A stretch of 64,000 bases of DNA from Paenibacillus pedocola (GTDB taxonomy: Bacteria; Bacillota; Bacilli; Paenibacillales; Paenibacillaceae): assembly GCF_031599675.1 (NCBI RefSeq), contig NZ_CP134223.1, forward strand, positions 1,054,001-1,118,000, given 5' to 3'. A program made the translations under genes and the position numbers. The notes below the pieces were generated by a model. That model saw nothing but the letters and a program-made list of their open reading frames with translations, was not told where the DNA came from and ran no database searches. Shown in pieces: positions 14,904 to 23,839 of this stretch (positions are counted from its first letter, which is position 1; each line of letters starts with the position of its first letter).

Positions 14904-16814
14904 ATGAAGTTGCCATCACCAAAAAGAGTGGCTGCTATTCTCATGCTTCTGCTCTTGATAGCTTTAGTACCTTTAGGGATTGCTATGGAGTGGAGCGGCA
15001 AGACAGACCCCGCACTTCCGGAATGGGAGATGAAATGGGAACGGCCGGACGCTGATTCTTTAGCTGATTCTTTAAAAGAAGCGGCAGCAGCTCCAGACCA
15101 GGAATGGATAAAGGTGCCCGCGAATGCAGCCAGACCGCTGGCCCCGGCCGGAGTAAGCGCAGCCTGGCTGCGTTTTGCAATACCTAAGGTCACTACCAAC
15201 TCGGCACTGCTTATAGATAAAGTATATGGAAATACAATCAAAGCGTATCGGAATAACGAGATCATATATGATTCAAGTCAAATGGTTAATTTTAATGGCA
15301 GCAAGGTACTGATTCCGTTATCCCCGAAAGACGGAAATGGACCGCTGTATCTATGGAGCAGTGGCGGGAGCAAGGGCTTCGGCGTAGAAGGCGAGGTCAG
15401 AACAGGGAATTATGATAAGCTGATCGCCCTTTACGTCAAACAGGATTTAGTGGATATGGTGCTTGGTGCGGCGCTGATCTTTATGGCAGCCGTATTGATG
15501 ACGTGCCTGTTTTTTGTCAGGGTGGAGCTTTTCTCAGGCGGACTTTGGCTGGTGCTGGTTATTTTATGTTTTGGCGTTCTGTTTATTACATACTCACCGT
15601 TTTTGCCGCTTATTCTGCACAATCAGGGGCGGTTAATTGAAACCTTTTTTGATCTGGCTTTATTTACACTTCTGCCGGCCTTTACCTTTTATTTCGAACG
15701 GATTTTTGGCCCCGGCAGGGGGAAGTTACTTGTACGTTTCCGTAATTTTCAGCTCGGCTATTCCATCTTCTGCTTCGCCTTTCTCCTACTGAATACACTG
15801 CTGTCTTACCGGCTGGATCACCTGTATAGGGTCATGACTGTAGAGGTTATGGGAATACTGATGATTATACAGCTCGCTTATTTGCTTGGCCTGGCAGTAA
15901 TTTATGCTTACAGAGGCAATAAGGATGCCGTTATTTTCTCGCTCGGATTCGCTGCATTTGCTGTTGTTTCCCTCGGTGAGCTGCTGCTGTACTTCACTTC
16001 TGCAGAACGCTACCATTTGTATTGGTGGAAGTGGGGAGTGATTGCTTTTGTTATTTCGCTGATTGTCATTCTTGGACGGGGGTTTGCCAGGAACTATGAG
16101 CAGGCGGTTAGCTATTCCCGGGATCTGGAGAAGTTCAACAATGAAGTGCAGCGCTCGGAGAAAATGGAGATTATCAGTGAACTGGCCGCGTCCGTTGCCC
16201 ATGAGGTGCGCAATCCGCTGCAGGTTACGCGGGGGTTCCTGCAAATTTTAGGAGAACGCTCCGGCTCAAAAGAGAAGGAATATCTCGATATGGCGATGCA
16301 GGAGCTGGATAGAGCCTCCGTCATCATTACGGATTTTCTCACCTTTGCCAAACCTGGGCTGGATCAGGAGGATATCCTGGAGGTCTCCGGGGAACTGAAG
16401 CATGTCTCCGGGATTCTGGTGCCGCTGGCTAATCTGCAGGGCGGAGCTATTCAGCTTCAGCTGCAGGACGGTCTTCAAGTGCTCGGCAGCTCCTCTAAAT
16501 TTAAACAGGCTTTTATTAATCTGATCAAGAACAGTGTGGAATCTTTACAGGAGAATGGTCTGATCAAGGTATCCGCCTGGAAATCGGGATCACATATAAT
16601 GGTCAGTGTGAAGGACAACGGGGAAGGCATGAAGGTCAGTGAGCTGGCCCGCCTGGGCGAGCCCTATTACTCCAATAAGACAAAGGGGACAGGCCTTGGT
16701 CTGATGGTTACCTTCCGGATCATTGAGGCGATGAACGGTTCTATTCAGTTTCACAGTAAAAAGGGCGAGGGGACCGAAGTGATTGTGAAACTCCCAGCCT
16801 ACCGCAATAAATAG
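14904..16814 (+). CDS. 7TM-DISM sensor histidine kinase, KinB/KinD-like (copy 1)
   Basis: 636 residues. After one N-terminal membrane segment comes an extracellular domain (about 30-175) with the WLRFAIP / jelly-roll look of 7TMR-DISM extracellular regions, then seven membrane segments (about 185-395), a short coiled linker (SRDLEKFNNEVQRSEKMEI) and a HisKA-HATPase kinase: phospho-acceptor His433 in SVAHEVRNPLQVTRGFLQ, N box NLIKNSVE, G1 DNGEGM, G2 KGTGLGL. The H box is of the sporulation-kinase type. No response regulator lies beside it, as for kinases feeding the Spo0F/Spo0A phosphorelay (inference). GAGGTG precedes the ATG. It is a tandem paralogue of the next gene. Confidence 0.88.
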   Translation: MKLPSPKRVAAILMLLLLIALVPLGIAMEWSGKTDPALPEWEMKWERPDADSLADSLKEAAAAPDQEWIKVPANAARPLAPAGVSAAWLRFAIPKVTTNSALLIDKVYGNTIKAYRNNEIIYDSSQMVNFNGSKVLIPLSPKDGNGPLYLWSSGGSKGFGVEGEVRTGNYDKLIALYVKQDLVDMVLGAALIFMAAVLMTCLFFVRVELFSGGLWLVLVILCFGVLFITYSPFLPLILHNQGRLIETFFDLALFTLLPAFTFYFERIFGPGRGKLLVRFRNFQLGYSIFCFAFLLLNTLLSYRLDHLYRVMTVEVMGILMIIQLAYLLGLAVIYAYRGNKDAVIFSLGFAAFAVVSLGELLLYFTSAERYHLYWWKWGVIAFVISLIVILGRGFARNYEQAVSYSRDLEKFNNEVQRSEKMEIISELAASVAHEVRNPLQVTRGFLQILGERSGSKEKEYLDMAMQELDRASVIITDFLTFAKPGLDQEDILEVSGELKHVSGILVPLANLQGGAIQLQLQDGLQVLGSSSKFKQAFINLIKNSVESLQENGLIKVSAWKSGSHIMVSVKDNGEGMKVSELARLGEPYYSNKTKGTGLGLMVTFRIIEAMNGSIQFHSKKGEGTEVIVKLPAYRNK

Positions 16815-16918
16815 CAATTTTTTTGGATAATACCGTTTTTTTGAAGGGATAAGGGACGTTTAGGGCGAAATACTAGCTTGTATACATTGCTTCTAAAACT
16901 TTATTCTGGGGTGCTTGC

Positions 16919-18835
16919 ATGCGCTTGATCGGTAAAAGTTTATATATAACAGCAGTGTTTTTTCTGCTTTTAATGACATGCAGTTCGCTATTGGCTTCAG
17001 CAGATAGTCATTATGCCTCTAAGGAAATCAAGGAATGGCAGGTTAAATGGGGAAGTGATCCGGGGGATAACGGCTTTAACGTACCTGCTCCGGATCAGGG
17101 GGAATGGATCAGCAGCGGAGCAGACCCGGGCATGACGGAGCTTCCTAATGGTGTATCCTCGGCCTGGACACGTATTGAGCTGCCGGCATTCAAATATGTG
17201 GCACCTGCAGTCTATATCAAAACCTTATACGCCCTGCATGTGAAGGTGTATGTCGAAGACCGCCTGGTATTTGAAGATGACCGGAGCTATATTAAAGACA
17301 ATTTCTCGCTGCTTGTCCCTCTAAGCGCAGATGATAACGGCAAAAAGATGTATATCTGGACATCAACGCTGCAGGACCGGATCGGAATTAAAGAACCAGC
17401 AGTCATCGGCGAGTATAGTGACCTAATGAGAGGTTATATAAAAAATGGGCTTATCGATGTGATCCTTGGCGGTGCTTTTGTTTTTGTAGCGGTGGTCCTG
17501 TTTGTATGCGGGTTTTTCCTGGACAGGGAACATTTCCACATAGCAGCCTCTTTAGCAGTTGTCATCGCAGCTACCGGGGTGTTATCGATCACGTATTCTC
17601 CGTTTATTTATACCTTTTACAGTTCCCTTGGAGCGCTCAGCATTATTTTTCTGGATCTGGGGCTGCTGTCGCTGCTTCCGGCGCTTACCTATCTGTTCGA
17701 GAACATATTCGGCAGCGGGCGCTTCTCGATTATCCGGCGGTTCCGGATCTTCCAGACAGCGTACTCCTTATTCTGCATCCTGTGTCTGATCGTGAATACA
17801 TTGTCCGGCAACCGTTTTGTAGAATTTTATTATTTTGTATCCGCCACGGTCATCGGCTTTATTATGATTATCCAATTTATTCTGCTCATTGCTTATGTCA
17901 TTGCCTTCTCTATAAAAGGGAATAAAGACGCGATTATTTTTGCTGTGGGCTTTGGTACAGCGGCTTTAACAGGGGTGTCTGAATTAATCTGGTACTACGT
18001 CAAGAGCGGTAATTATGATCTGTTGTACTGGAAATGGGCGCTCGTTGTATTCATACTCTCGCTCATAATTATTCTCGGGCGCAGGCTGGCCCTGAACCAC
18101 CGGCAGGTGGTCAAATATTCCCGGGAGCTGGAGCTGTTCAACAATGAACTGCAGCGTTCGGAGAAAATGGAGATTATCAGTGAGCTCGCTGCATCGGTAG
18201 CACATGAAGTGCGCAATCCGCTGCAGGTGACCAGAGGGTTCCTCCAGCTTCTCAGCGAGAAATCAAGCGGTAGTGAAGAACAGTACCTATCTATGGCACT
18301 AAGCGAACTTGACCGTGCAGCAAACATTATTACAGATTTTCTGACCTTTGCCAAACCGGAATTTGAGCAGATATCAATCCTTAACGTTCAGGATGAGTTT
18401 AAACATATTGAGAGTATTATGCTGCCGCTCTGTCATCTGAACGGAGGCCGAATGATCATGGAAGCCGGAGAAGGGTTATGGGTAAGGGGGAACTCCTCCA
18501 AATTCAAGCAGGCATTCATCAATATCATTAAGAACAGTATCGAGTCGCTGGGTGATGAAGGAACTATACATATGATAGCCTACGGTGTCGGTGACAAGGT
18601 GTATATTCATATCAAGGATGATGGCGAGGGAATGGATCAGGAGGTTCTGAACCGGCTCGGGGAGCCGTATTTCTCCAATAAGACGAAGGGGACAGGGCTT
18701 GGACTGATGGTTACCTTCCGGATTATTGAATCCATGCAGGGCGAAATCCATTTTGAGAGCCAAAAAGGAGCCGGAACCGAGTCCGTCACTATGCTGCCGC
18801 TGGCAGCTGCTCCGGAAGGTTCGGGCTCCCTATGA
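16919..18835 (+). CDS. 7TM-DISM sensor histidine kinase, KinB/KinD-like (copy 2)
   Basis: 638 residues with the same order of parts as its neighbour: signal/anchor, extracellular sensor (about 30-175) with SAWTRIELP in place of SAAWLRFAIP, seven membrane segments, and a kinase core with His429 in SVAHEVRNPLQVTRGFLQLL, NIIKNSIESL, DDGEGMD and KGTGLGLMV. The kinase half is nearly identical to copy 1, while the extracellular half is much more diverged, so the two probably read different or competing ligands. The gap is 104 bp with a weak GGGGTGC binding site. It ends only 17 bp from the stop of the convergent NHLP-leader peptide gene, without a recognisable terminator between them. Confidence 0.88.
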   Translation: MRLIGKSLYITAVFFLLLMTCSSLLASADSHYASKEIKEWQVKWGSDPGDNGFNVPAPDQGEWISSGADPGMTELPNGVSSAWTRIELPAFKYVAPAVYIKTLYALHVKVYVEDRLVFEDDRSYIKDNFSLLVPLSADDNGKKMYIWTSTLQDRIGIKEPAVIGEYSDLMRGYIKNGLIDVILGGAFVFVAVVLFVCGFFLDREHFHIAASLAVVIAATGVLSITYSPFIYTFYSSLGALSIIFLDLGLLSLLPALTYLFENIFGSGRFSIIRRFRIFQTAYSLFCILCLIVNTLSGNRFVEFYYFVSATVIGFIMIIQFILLIAYVIAFSIKGNKDAIIFAVGFGTAALTGVSELIWYYVKSGNYDLLYWKWALVVFILSLIIILGRRLALNHRQVVKYSRELELFNNELQRSEKMEIISELAASVAHEVRNPLQVTRGFLQLLSEKSSGSEEQYLSMALSELDRAANIITDFLTFAKPEFEQISILNVQDEFKHIESIMLPLCHLNGGRMIMEAGEGLWVRGNSSKFKQAFINIIKNSIESLGDEGTIHMIAYGVGDKVYIHIKDDGEGMDQEVLNRLGEPYFSNKTKGTGLGLMVTFRIIESMQGEIHFESQKGAGTESVTMLPLAAAPEGSGSL

Positions 18836-18852
18836 AGTTAGACTAGGGTGAT

Positions 18853-19092
18853 TTACCAGGAACTAAGTGGAGAGACATCCGTCTTCATGATGCCCGAGGA
18901 TGGACTGGGAGGAATGACGAGATAAAACTCATTAGAGCCTTCCTCCACGGTTTTGAGTGTAATATTGTCCGGCAGATGAATACCTAGTGCTTCTCTGAGG
19001 GCTTCTTTCGGATCTGTAAGCAGCTTCTGTTTGAAACTTGGATCTTCCCATGCCTTCTGAATCACTTGATTCTTAAGAATTACCTCTGACAT
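18853..19092 (-). CDS. NHLP-leader family RiPP-like precursor peptide, C-terminal Trp
   Basis: 79 residues from the ATG at 19092 (GGGAAGGGTG 7-9 nt upstream); a longer frame to 19188 lacks a site. The leader VIQKAWEDPSFKQKLLTDP...EALGIHLPDNITLKTVEEG...FYLVIPP is the nitrile-hydratase-like leader peptide (NHLP) pattern known from natural-product precursors. The tail is short, PSPSSGIMKTDVSPLSSW, ending in Trp, with no Gly-Gly cleavage site and no Cys. The gene follows a class I isoprenoid-synthase-like gene by 107 bp on the same strand. That pairing suggests an isoprenoid-modified peptide, by analogy with ComX, but nothing in the sequence proves modification. A degenerate leader without a real core is the alternative. 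Confidence 0.8.
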   Translation of the reverse strand: MSEVILKNQVIQKAWEDPSFKQKLLTDPKEALREALGIHLPDNITLKTVEEGSNEFYLVIPPSPSSGIMKTDVSPLSSW

Positions 19093-19199
19093 TACAATCA
19101 CCCTTCCCGGAAATGGTAAATGCTTACCCCGTAATAATAACATAGCATTATTTTTGAATCTATTACTTTTTCTGGTTGTTATATGCATTTTTGAGGTTT

Positions 19200-20135
19200 T
19201 TAGAGATTCATATTTTTGGATAACCAGTACCCCAGTCCGCCCCCCTGTAATCGTACTTTCTCCGCTTCAATCGCTGCAGCAATTTGCAGGAGATTATCCA
19301 CCAGCATTTGATGAAAGGCGGTTAGCCCGGGGATAGATAAACGGCCCGATAGCAGCCTTTCGTGGTTTCCGGCTGCCGTTGCCGTATACTGTGCGAGTCC
19401 GCCTCTGGTGAAAATGAAATCTTTGACGGCAGCTGGAGTAAGAATAGCAGTATTCTGCTGCAGATGATGACGGACCAGTGACAGCAGGCAATTATAGCTG
19501 CCTTCAGCCAGGTCCTCCTCCCAATCCTCATAATCATCGAGCATTTGCAGGGTGAGCAGCACGGCTTCAAGCATTTCTTCCGAATCGGCAATGAAGGAAG
19601 ACTTGTCTGAGAGCAGCAGGGCGGCAGTGCTGGAGAGTTTAAGGGGACTGGCTTTGCGGGCAACCCGGCTGCGGTCGTTCCAATAATAATCGCCGGCGGT
19701 TTCTCCGGCCACACTGTCTGCCCATTCGGTGATATAACGCCTGAAGTAAGACCAAAAGAGGGATTCCGGAGGGAAGAGCGGACGATAAAGATCCAGAAAC
19801 TCCACATACAGCAGATTGGCAAGCGGCAGCACTTCAGCAGGTGCCGATTGCCTGTTGTCCATCAGATCGTCCTGCAGGAAGAAAAAGAGCATCAGCACGA
19901 CGTTGCCTGCAGACATCCGGCGCGTCTCCCCGGAGGTTAATCCGCACTCGCGGCTTAACCAGTAAGGCAGCAGATAGCAGATGTAGTTCTTCTTGCTGTG
20001 AACCTGGAATACATCAAATTGCTCCAGATAGGCCAGTCCCTGTGAACGGAGCGGTTCCGGAAATCCGGAGATGATCGTTCTGCAATCTTGAAATACGGTG
20101 TGAAGCTCCTCCTTATAATCCTCCAGCCAATTCAT
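19200..20135 (-). CDS. Class I isoprenoid-synthase-like protein (ComQ/terpene synthase-like)
   Basis: 311 residues from the ATG at 20135 (ACAGGAG upstream; the TTG at 20156 sits on that site). All-helical by appearance, with two Asp-rich motifs placed as in class I prenyl/terpene synthases: QDDLMDN (first DDxxD, about residue 88) and MLDDYEDWEEDLAEGSYN (second motif, about residue 202). The family condenses or cyclises prenyl diphosphates with Mg2+; ComQ of B. subtilis is a member that prenylates a Trp of ComX. Its only operon partner is the NHLP-leader peptide downstream. I cannot tell prenyltransferase from terpene cyclase by eye. Metal-motif spacing is of the right size (~115 residues). 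Confidence 0.7.
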   Translation of the reverse strand: MNWLEDYKEELHTVFQDCRTIISGFPEPLRSQGLAYLEQFDVFQVHSKKNYICYLLPYWLSRECGLTSGETRRMSAGNVVLMLFFFLQDDLMDNRQSAPAEVLPLANLLYVEFLDLYRPLFPPESLFWSYFRRYITEWADSVAGETAGDYYWNDRSRVARKASPLKLSSTAALLLSDKSSFIADSEEMLEAVLLTLQMLDDYEDWEEDLAEGSYNCLLSLVRHHLQQNTAILTPAAVKDFIFTRGGLAQYTATAAGNHERLLSGRLSIPGLTAFHQMLVDNLLQIAAAIEAEKVRLQGGGLGYWLSKNMNL

Positions 20136-20250
20136 AGTAGGCTTGTCTCCTGTCAAAAAAGTATTTTAAAAGGAAAAATGTGGGTTTTCACCATGATTAT
20201 ATGCTGCAGGGCGGTCTATTACAATCAGAACTTATGGGGGTGGTTGGCAG

Positions 20251-20565
20251 ATGAAATGGTATACTTTCGGCCAAATGCTGATGCAGATCCGGATCGGGCA
20301 AAAAGCCGCCACTCCCGATGGGCGCACCGTACTGCGCACCTCCAAGGGATTGCTCTGGCAGAACGGGAGATCGGCCGGGGCAGCGGTCGAGATTAAAGAT
20401 TATCTCTTCTCGGACATCTGGAACATCTTCGAAGATGATGAAAGCCTGCAGGAAAGCGCGGGCCGGGAAGAGCTGGAGCAGCGGGAGCGTGAAATGCTGG
20501 CCAATCAATATGAGGAAATCCGCTGGGAATTTCTTCAGGCAAAGAGACCGCCAGACCGTGAATGA
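20251..20565 (+). CDS. Hypothetical protein (104 aa)
   Basis: Begins MKWYTFGQMLMQIRIGQKA; the N-terminal half is a mixed strand region (TPDGRTVLRTSKGLLWQNG), the C-terminal half a charged helix (SAGREELEQREREMLANQYEEIRWEF shortened here by description as a Glu/Arg-rich coiled segment). No known domain. GGGGGTGG precedes the ATG. It is divergent from the isoprenoid-enzyme gene, with 115 bp between the two start codons, and is closed by a terminator at 20569-20616. Confidence 0.6.
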   Translation: MKWYTFGQMLMQIRIGQKAATPDGRTVLRTSKGLLWQNGRSAGAAVEIKDYLFSDIWNIFEDDESLQESAGREELEQREREMLANQYEEIRWEFLQAKRPPDRE

Positions 20566-20568
20566 GAT

Positions 20569-20616
20569 AAAGGCCCGGCAGACCAAGTGAAATCCAATCC
20601 GGTCTGCCGGGCCTTT
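20569..20616. terminator. Bidirectional intrinsic terminator
   Basis: Perfect 16-bp stem (20569-20584 / 20601-20616) with a 16-nt loop, between the 104-aa gene and the converging GH20 gene. Confidence 0.8.
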
Positions 20617-20633
20617 GATTTGGTGCATAGGTC

Positions 20634-22538
20634 TTAGATCAGGGCTTCATATTCACTTCGGAGGCGGAGAAGCTTGCTGACACTCTGTTCAAGACCGCCA
20701 GCCCGGTTGCGCCGGGTCCACAATTGGCGGTAGCTGTGCAGCAGCAGGTCGAGATCCTTAATCAGACCTTGAAGCAGAGCCGGATCAACTTTACCTGGGG
20801 ATGCTGTGAGCTGCAGCTTGAGCCGTCCGAGGTATAACGCATGTTTCACAAAATGGATACCGTTCGCAAGCTCCTCCCGGACAAGCTCCGCATCATCGCA
20901 TGCCAGATCCAGCTCCTCCAGTTGCTCCTCTATCGTGCTGATATACGCTTCTAGCTGATCAAAATGAACCGGTGTAAGCTTCTTAACGATTCCCATATTG
21001 TCCAGCCGGCTGCGCAGCAGCATCGACAGCTCGGAATCGTTGGGGCGTAACGTTCCGGATTCCAGCTTGTAATAGTTGCCGAGATCAAGCAGCAATTGTC
21101 CAATTGTTGCTGAATGGTCCTGGAAGACGGAACGGTTCAAATATCCTGCAACATCAGCTTCGAGATTATTCTCCACATTCCAGGATAATGCGGCCCCGTA
21201 TATGAAGCCGGCATAGCTGACAGGCAGATGCTGCCAATGGCCGAAGTCTCCCCAATCCGTAATGAGGTAGCCGATCGCCCCGTTCGTTTTGCCGTGAACA
21301 GCTGCATTGCGGAGATTGGCCAGCATATTGTCGGTCCGTCCGGTCAGGGAGTTCCAGGAGCTGGTGCCCGGGCAGACATAGAACGGGATTCCCGCTTCAC
21401 GGAATTTCAGTGTATCTGCCTCGAACGGATGCCCGGCGCTGTAACCCCATTCCATGGCAATGATATCTTTAGGCAGGTGCGGGATCAGCTCCGGATGCTG
21501 GATAATGATATCCCCCCAGAATTGCATCGTTTTGCCTCTGGCGGTAACCAGCTCATGAATCTTTTGCAGGAAAGACAAGTAGAGCTGCCCTTTGCCTGCG
21601 GAGTCGGCCAGCGCTTTACTTTTACCAAGCCCTAGCTCATAGGTCTCATCACAACCGACATTAAACTGCGAAGAAGTGAAATAGGGAAGAAGATCATCGT
21701 ACATTCTGCCCAGCAGATTAAGTACTTCAGGGTCTTCCGTATGGAAGGTCCCAGGCTGCATAAACAGACCGTCCGGATACAGATCGCTGTCATACATTGT
21801 ATCCGGGAGCATGAAGCCCTCTGGAATTTCAGCCAGGTGATTGAACTCCGGCCGGCTCAGCCAATGCTCCATGTGGCCGAAGCTGTTCTGGTTCGGTACC
21901 AGCTCGATAAAACGCTCACGGCAATAGGCATCAATCAGCAGAATTTCTTCGCCGGTTACCGGTGTTTCCAGCTCCCAGACCCGGGGAAAAGACTCATAGG
22001 CAAAAGGAGAACCTTCTATATATAACTGCAGCTGGTTGAACTTCAAATCCGACATCAGATCAATGATCCGGTAAAGCGTTTCAAGCTTCGGGATTTTGTT
22101 GCGGCTGATATCGATCATCAGGCCTCTGGCTGCAAAGTCCGGTTGATCGCAGATGGACAGATAAGGCACGTCTCTTCCGCATTGCTCCAGGATTTGTTTC
22201 AGCGTGGCGACTGCGTAGTAAGCGCCTTCCGGAGAACTGTAGCTTATCGCGATTCCGTCCGCTCCGGCTGTAATCTCATAGGCCTGTGCCGGAAGCAGCC
22301 GGTTATAACTAAAGTTATAGGCAGACTGGCGGGAGGGACGGGGACCTATAGACAGGGGCAGCTCCAACCGGAGGATTTGTGAAGTCACCTCTTGAAGCTT
22401 GCGGGCAGCGGGCAGAATGTCACGGTTCTCTGCATCGTTAAGAACGATACTTCCTTTGGCCGGGATCCGGAATAGTCCTCCGGTCACTGTAAGTGACCTC
22501 GGGCGGGGCAACAGCTGCAAGGCAGGAATTTCTGACAT
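20634..22538 (-). CDS. Glycoside hydrolase family 20 beta-N-acetylhexosaminidase-like
   Basis: 634 residues, no signal peptide, so intracellular. An N-terminal GH20b-like domain (1-125) precedes the (beta/alpha)8 GH20 barrel: ARGLMIDISRNKIPKLETLY, FGHMEHW, and the catalytic Asp297-Glu298 pair in FNVGCDETYELG, with FWGDII and MEWGY later. In GH20 the Asp orients the substrate acetamido group and the Glu is the acid/base. A helical C-terminal region (about 480-634) is typical of the cytoplasmic subgroup acting on chitobiose or glycosphingolipid-type sugars. It is divergent from an AraC-type regulator 84 bp away, a likely controller. Confidence 0.88.
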   Translation of the reverse strand: MSEIPALQLLPRPRSLTVTGGLFRIPAKGSIVLNDAENRDILPAARKLQEVTSQILRLELPLSIGPRPSRQSAYNFSYNRLLPAQAYEITAGADGIAISYSSPEGAYYAVATLKQILEQCGRDVPYLSICDQPDFAARGLMIDISRNKIPKLETLYRIIDLMSDLKFNQLQLYIEGSPFAYESFPRVWELETPVTGEEILLIDAYCRERFIELVPNQNSFGHMEHWLSRPEFNHLAEIPEGFMLPDTMYDSDLYPDGLFMQPGTFHTEDPEVLNLLGRMYDDLLPYFTSSQFNVGCDETYELGLGKSKALADSAGKGQLYLSFLQKIHELVTARGKTMQFWGDIIIQHPELIPHLPKDIIAMEWGYSAGHPFEADTLKFREAGIPFYVCPGTSSWNSLTGRTDNMLANLRNAAVHGKTNGAIGYLITDWGDFGHWQHLPVSYAGFIYGAALSWNVENNLEADVAGYLNRSVFQDHSATIGQLLLDLGNYYKLESGTLRPNDSELSMLLRSRLDNMGIVKKLTPVHFDQLEAYISTIEEQLEELDLACDDAELVREELANGIHFVKHALYLGRLKLQLTASPGKVDPALLQGLIKDLDLLLHSYRQLWTRRNRAGGLEQSVSKLLRLRSEYEALI

Positions 22539-22622
22539 AGCGTGGACACCTCTTATTCATGTAGAATATGATCATCTTCAGATTAACCATATCACTCCTA
22601 AACAGAGGGAGGAATGCAATGT

Positions 22623-23480
22623 ATGCCCAAGGTCATGGATTATATGATCAGCCCGTATCCCATTAGGATTATTGATCCTAAGGTAGATAGCTCTATGCTT
22701 AGACTGGGCGGCATCCGGATAGGGCAAGCAGGTCATCTGCCGGGCAGAACGTTATTCCGCAGGGATGTAGTATTTGAGCATTGGGCGCTGGTCTATATTG
22801 TATCCGGCTCCGGTACCTTTGCGGAGAACGGGGGGAAGGTTCAAGCGGTCCGGGAAGGCAGCCTGTTCTTCTTTCGTCCGGGCTGCAGCTATAGCTTTGG
22901 TCCGCCGCCTGGAGGAAGCTGGGATGAATATTATATTAACTTTAACGGGAAGCGTGTGGATGAGTGGCTGGAGTCGGGACTAATAGCAGCGGGAATGATA
23001 TTTCAGGGAAATGCACTGGCAGGACTTGCGGCTTCGTTCGAGGAGGTCCTGGGTCTCATGGACGGGGGCGCACCCGCTGATGCCGACCGGGCAGCACTTC
23101 GTCTGGAGGCGATCCTGCTGGAGTGTTCGTTTGTGACCCGGGACAACGCGCGGTTCTGGCAGCATGAAGCTATGCCGCAGATTCGCCTGGACTTGAATTC
23201 TTGTGTGTATGAGCAGCCTGACTTACCGCAGATTGCCGCAAAACACCATATTTCCATGTCTACGCTGCGACGTCTGGTCCGCAGCAGCAGCGGATATCCG
23301 CTGCATGAATATATCCACCGGCTCAAAATGGCGGAAGCCAAGCATTTGCTGCTGAATACCTCCCTTCAGGTCAAGGAGATTTCAGGCATGCTGCAGTACA
23401 GTGATCCTTTTTATTTTTCGAGGCTATTTAAGAAGTATATGGGAATTTCACCCCAGTTTTGCCGCAGTAACGTTCATTAG
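22623..23480 (+). CDS. AraC-family transcriptional regulator
   Basis: 285 residues from the ATG at 22623, about 9 nt after GGGAGGA; the ATG at 22614 is too close to the site. It has an N-terminal cupin sensor (about 30-120: HWALVYIVSGSGTFAENGG ... GSLFFFRPGCSY) and a C-terminal double HTH (about 195-285) with LPQIAAKHHISMSTLRRLVRSSSGYPLHEYI and VKEISGMLQYSDPFYFSRLFKKYMGISPQFCR, the canonical AraC ending. It probably senses a sugar derived from the substrate of the divergent GH20 enzyme and activates that gene. Confidence 0.88.
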   Translation: MPKVMDYMISPYPIRIIDPKVDSSMLRLGGIRIGQAGHLPGRTLFRRDVVFEHWALVYIVSGSGTFAENGGKVQAVREGSLFFFRPGCSYSFGPPPGGSWDEYYINFNGKRVDEWLESGLIAAGMIFQGNALAGLAASFEEVLGLMDGGAPADADRAALRLEAILLECSFVTRDNARFWQHEAMPQIRLDLNSCVYEQPDLPQIAAKHHISMSTLRRLVRSSSGYPLHEYIHRLKMAEAKHLLLNTSLQVKEISGMLQYSDPFYFSRLFKKYMGISPQFCRSNVH

Positions 23481-23624
23481 CCGACACAATTCTGCTTCAT
23501 CTGTGGATTGTTGTCGGAATATGATGATTGATGTTGACACTGATAAAAATAGAATGTTATTATTTAGATAATATTAGCAGTTTTTATTAGTTCTTATTGA
23601 CTATGTTATGCCGGAGATGAAACC

Positions 23625-23798
23625 ATGAGAGAGTTTTACTGCATTAGTTGCCGTAGTCTCCATAAGGTGGATGTGCGGAATAATCATACTATACGTATTC
23701 TGTCCACCGGGTATCATATCGTTGGCGAGCAGCGTTATCAGATTTGTATCTGTGATCCTAACAAGTTGCATCTATCTTTGCCTGTAGTAGCCGAATAA
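23625..23798 (+). CDS. Small Cys-containing hypothetical protein (57 aa)
   Basis: Reads MREFYCISCRSLHKVDVRNN ... and ends LHLSLPVVAE. GGAGATGAAACC precedes the ATG. Cys6-x2-Cys9 near the N-terminus and a CIC pair near residue 45 could form a small metal site (C-x2-C ... C-x-C). A hairpin with short T-run lies about 45 bp after the stop. I do not recognise the family. It stands alone between the AraC regulator and the NarL-type kinase. Confidence 0.55.
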   Translation: MREFYCISCRSLHKVDVRNNHTIRILSTGYHIVGEQRYQICICDPNKLHLSLPVVAE

Positions 23799-23839
23799 GC
23801 TGCCTGGATGATGCCCTATAACCGATAGTATTCAGAGAA

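Noticed and set aside
14738-15055. Frame overlapping the start of the first 7TM kinase
   Set aside because: Overlaps the well-supported kinase gene in another frame, with no binding site.
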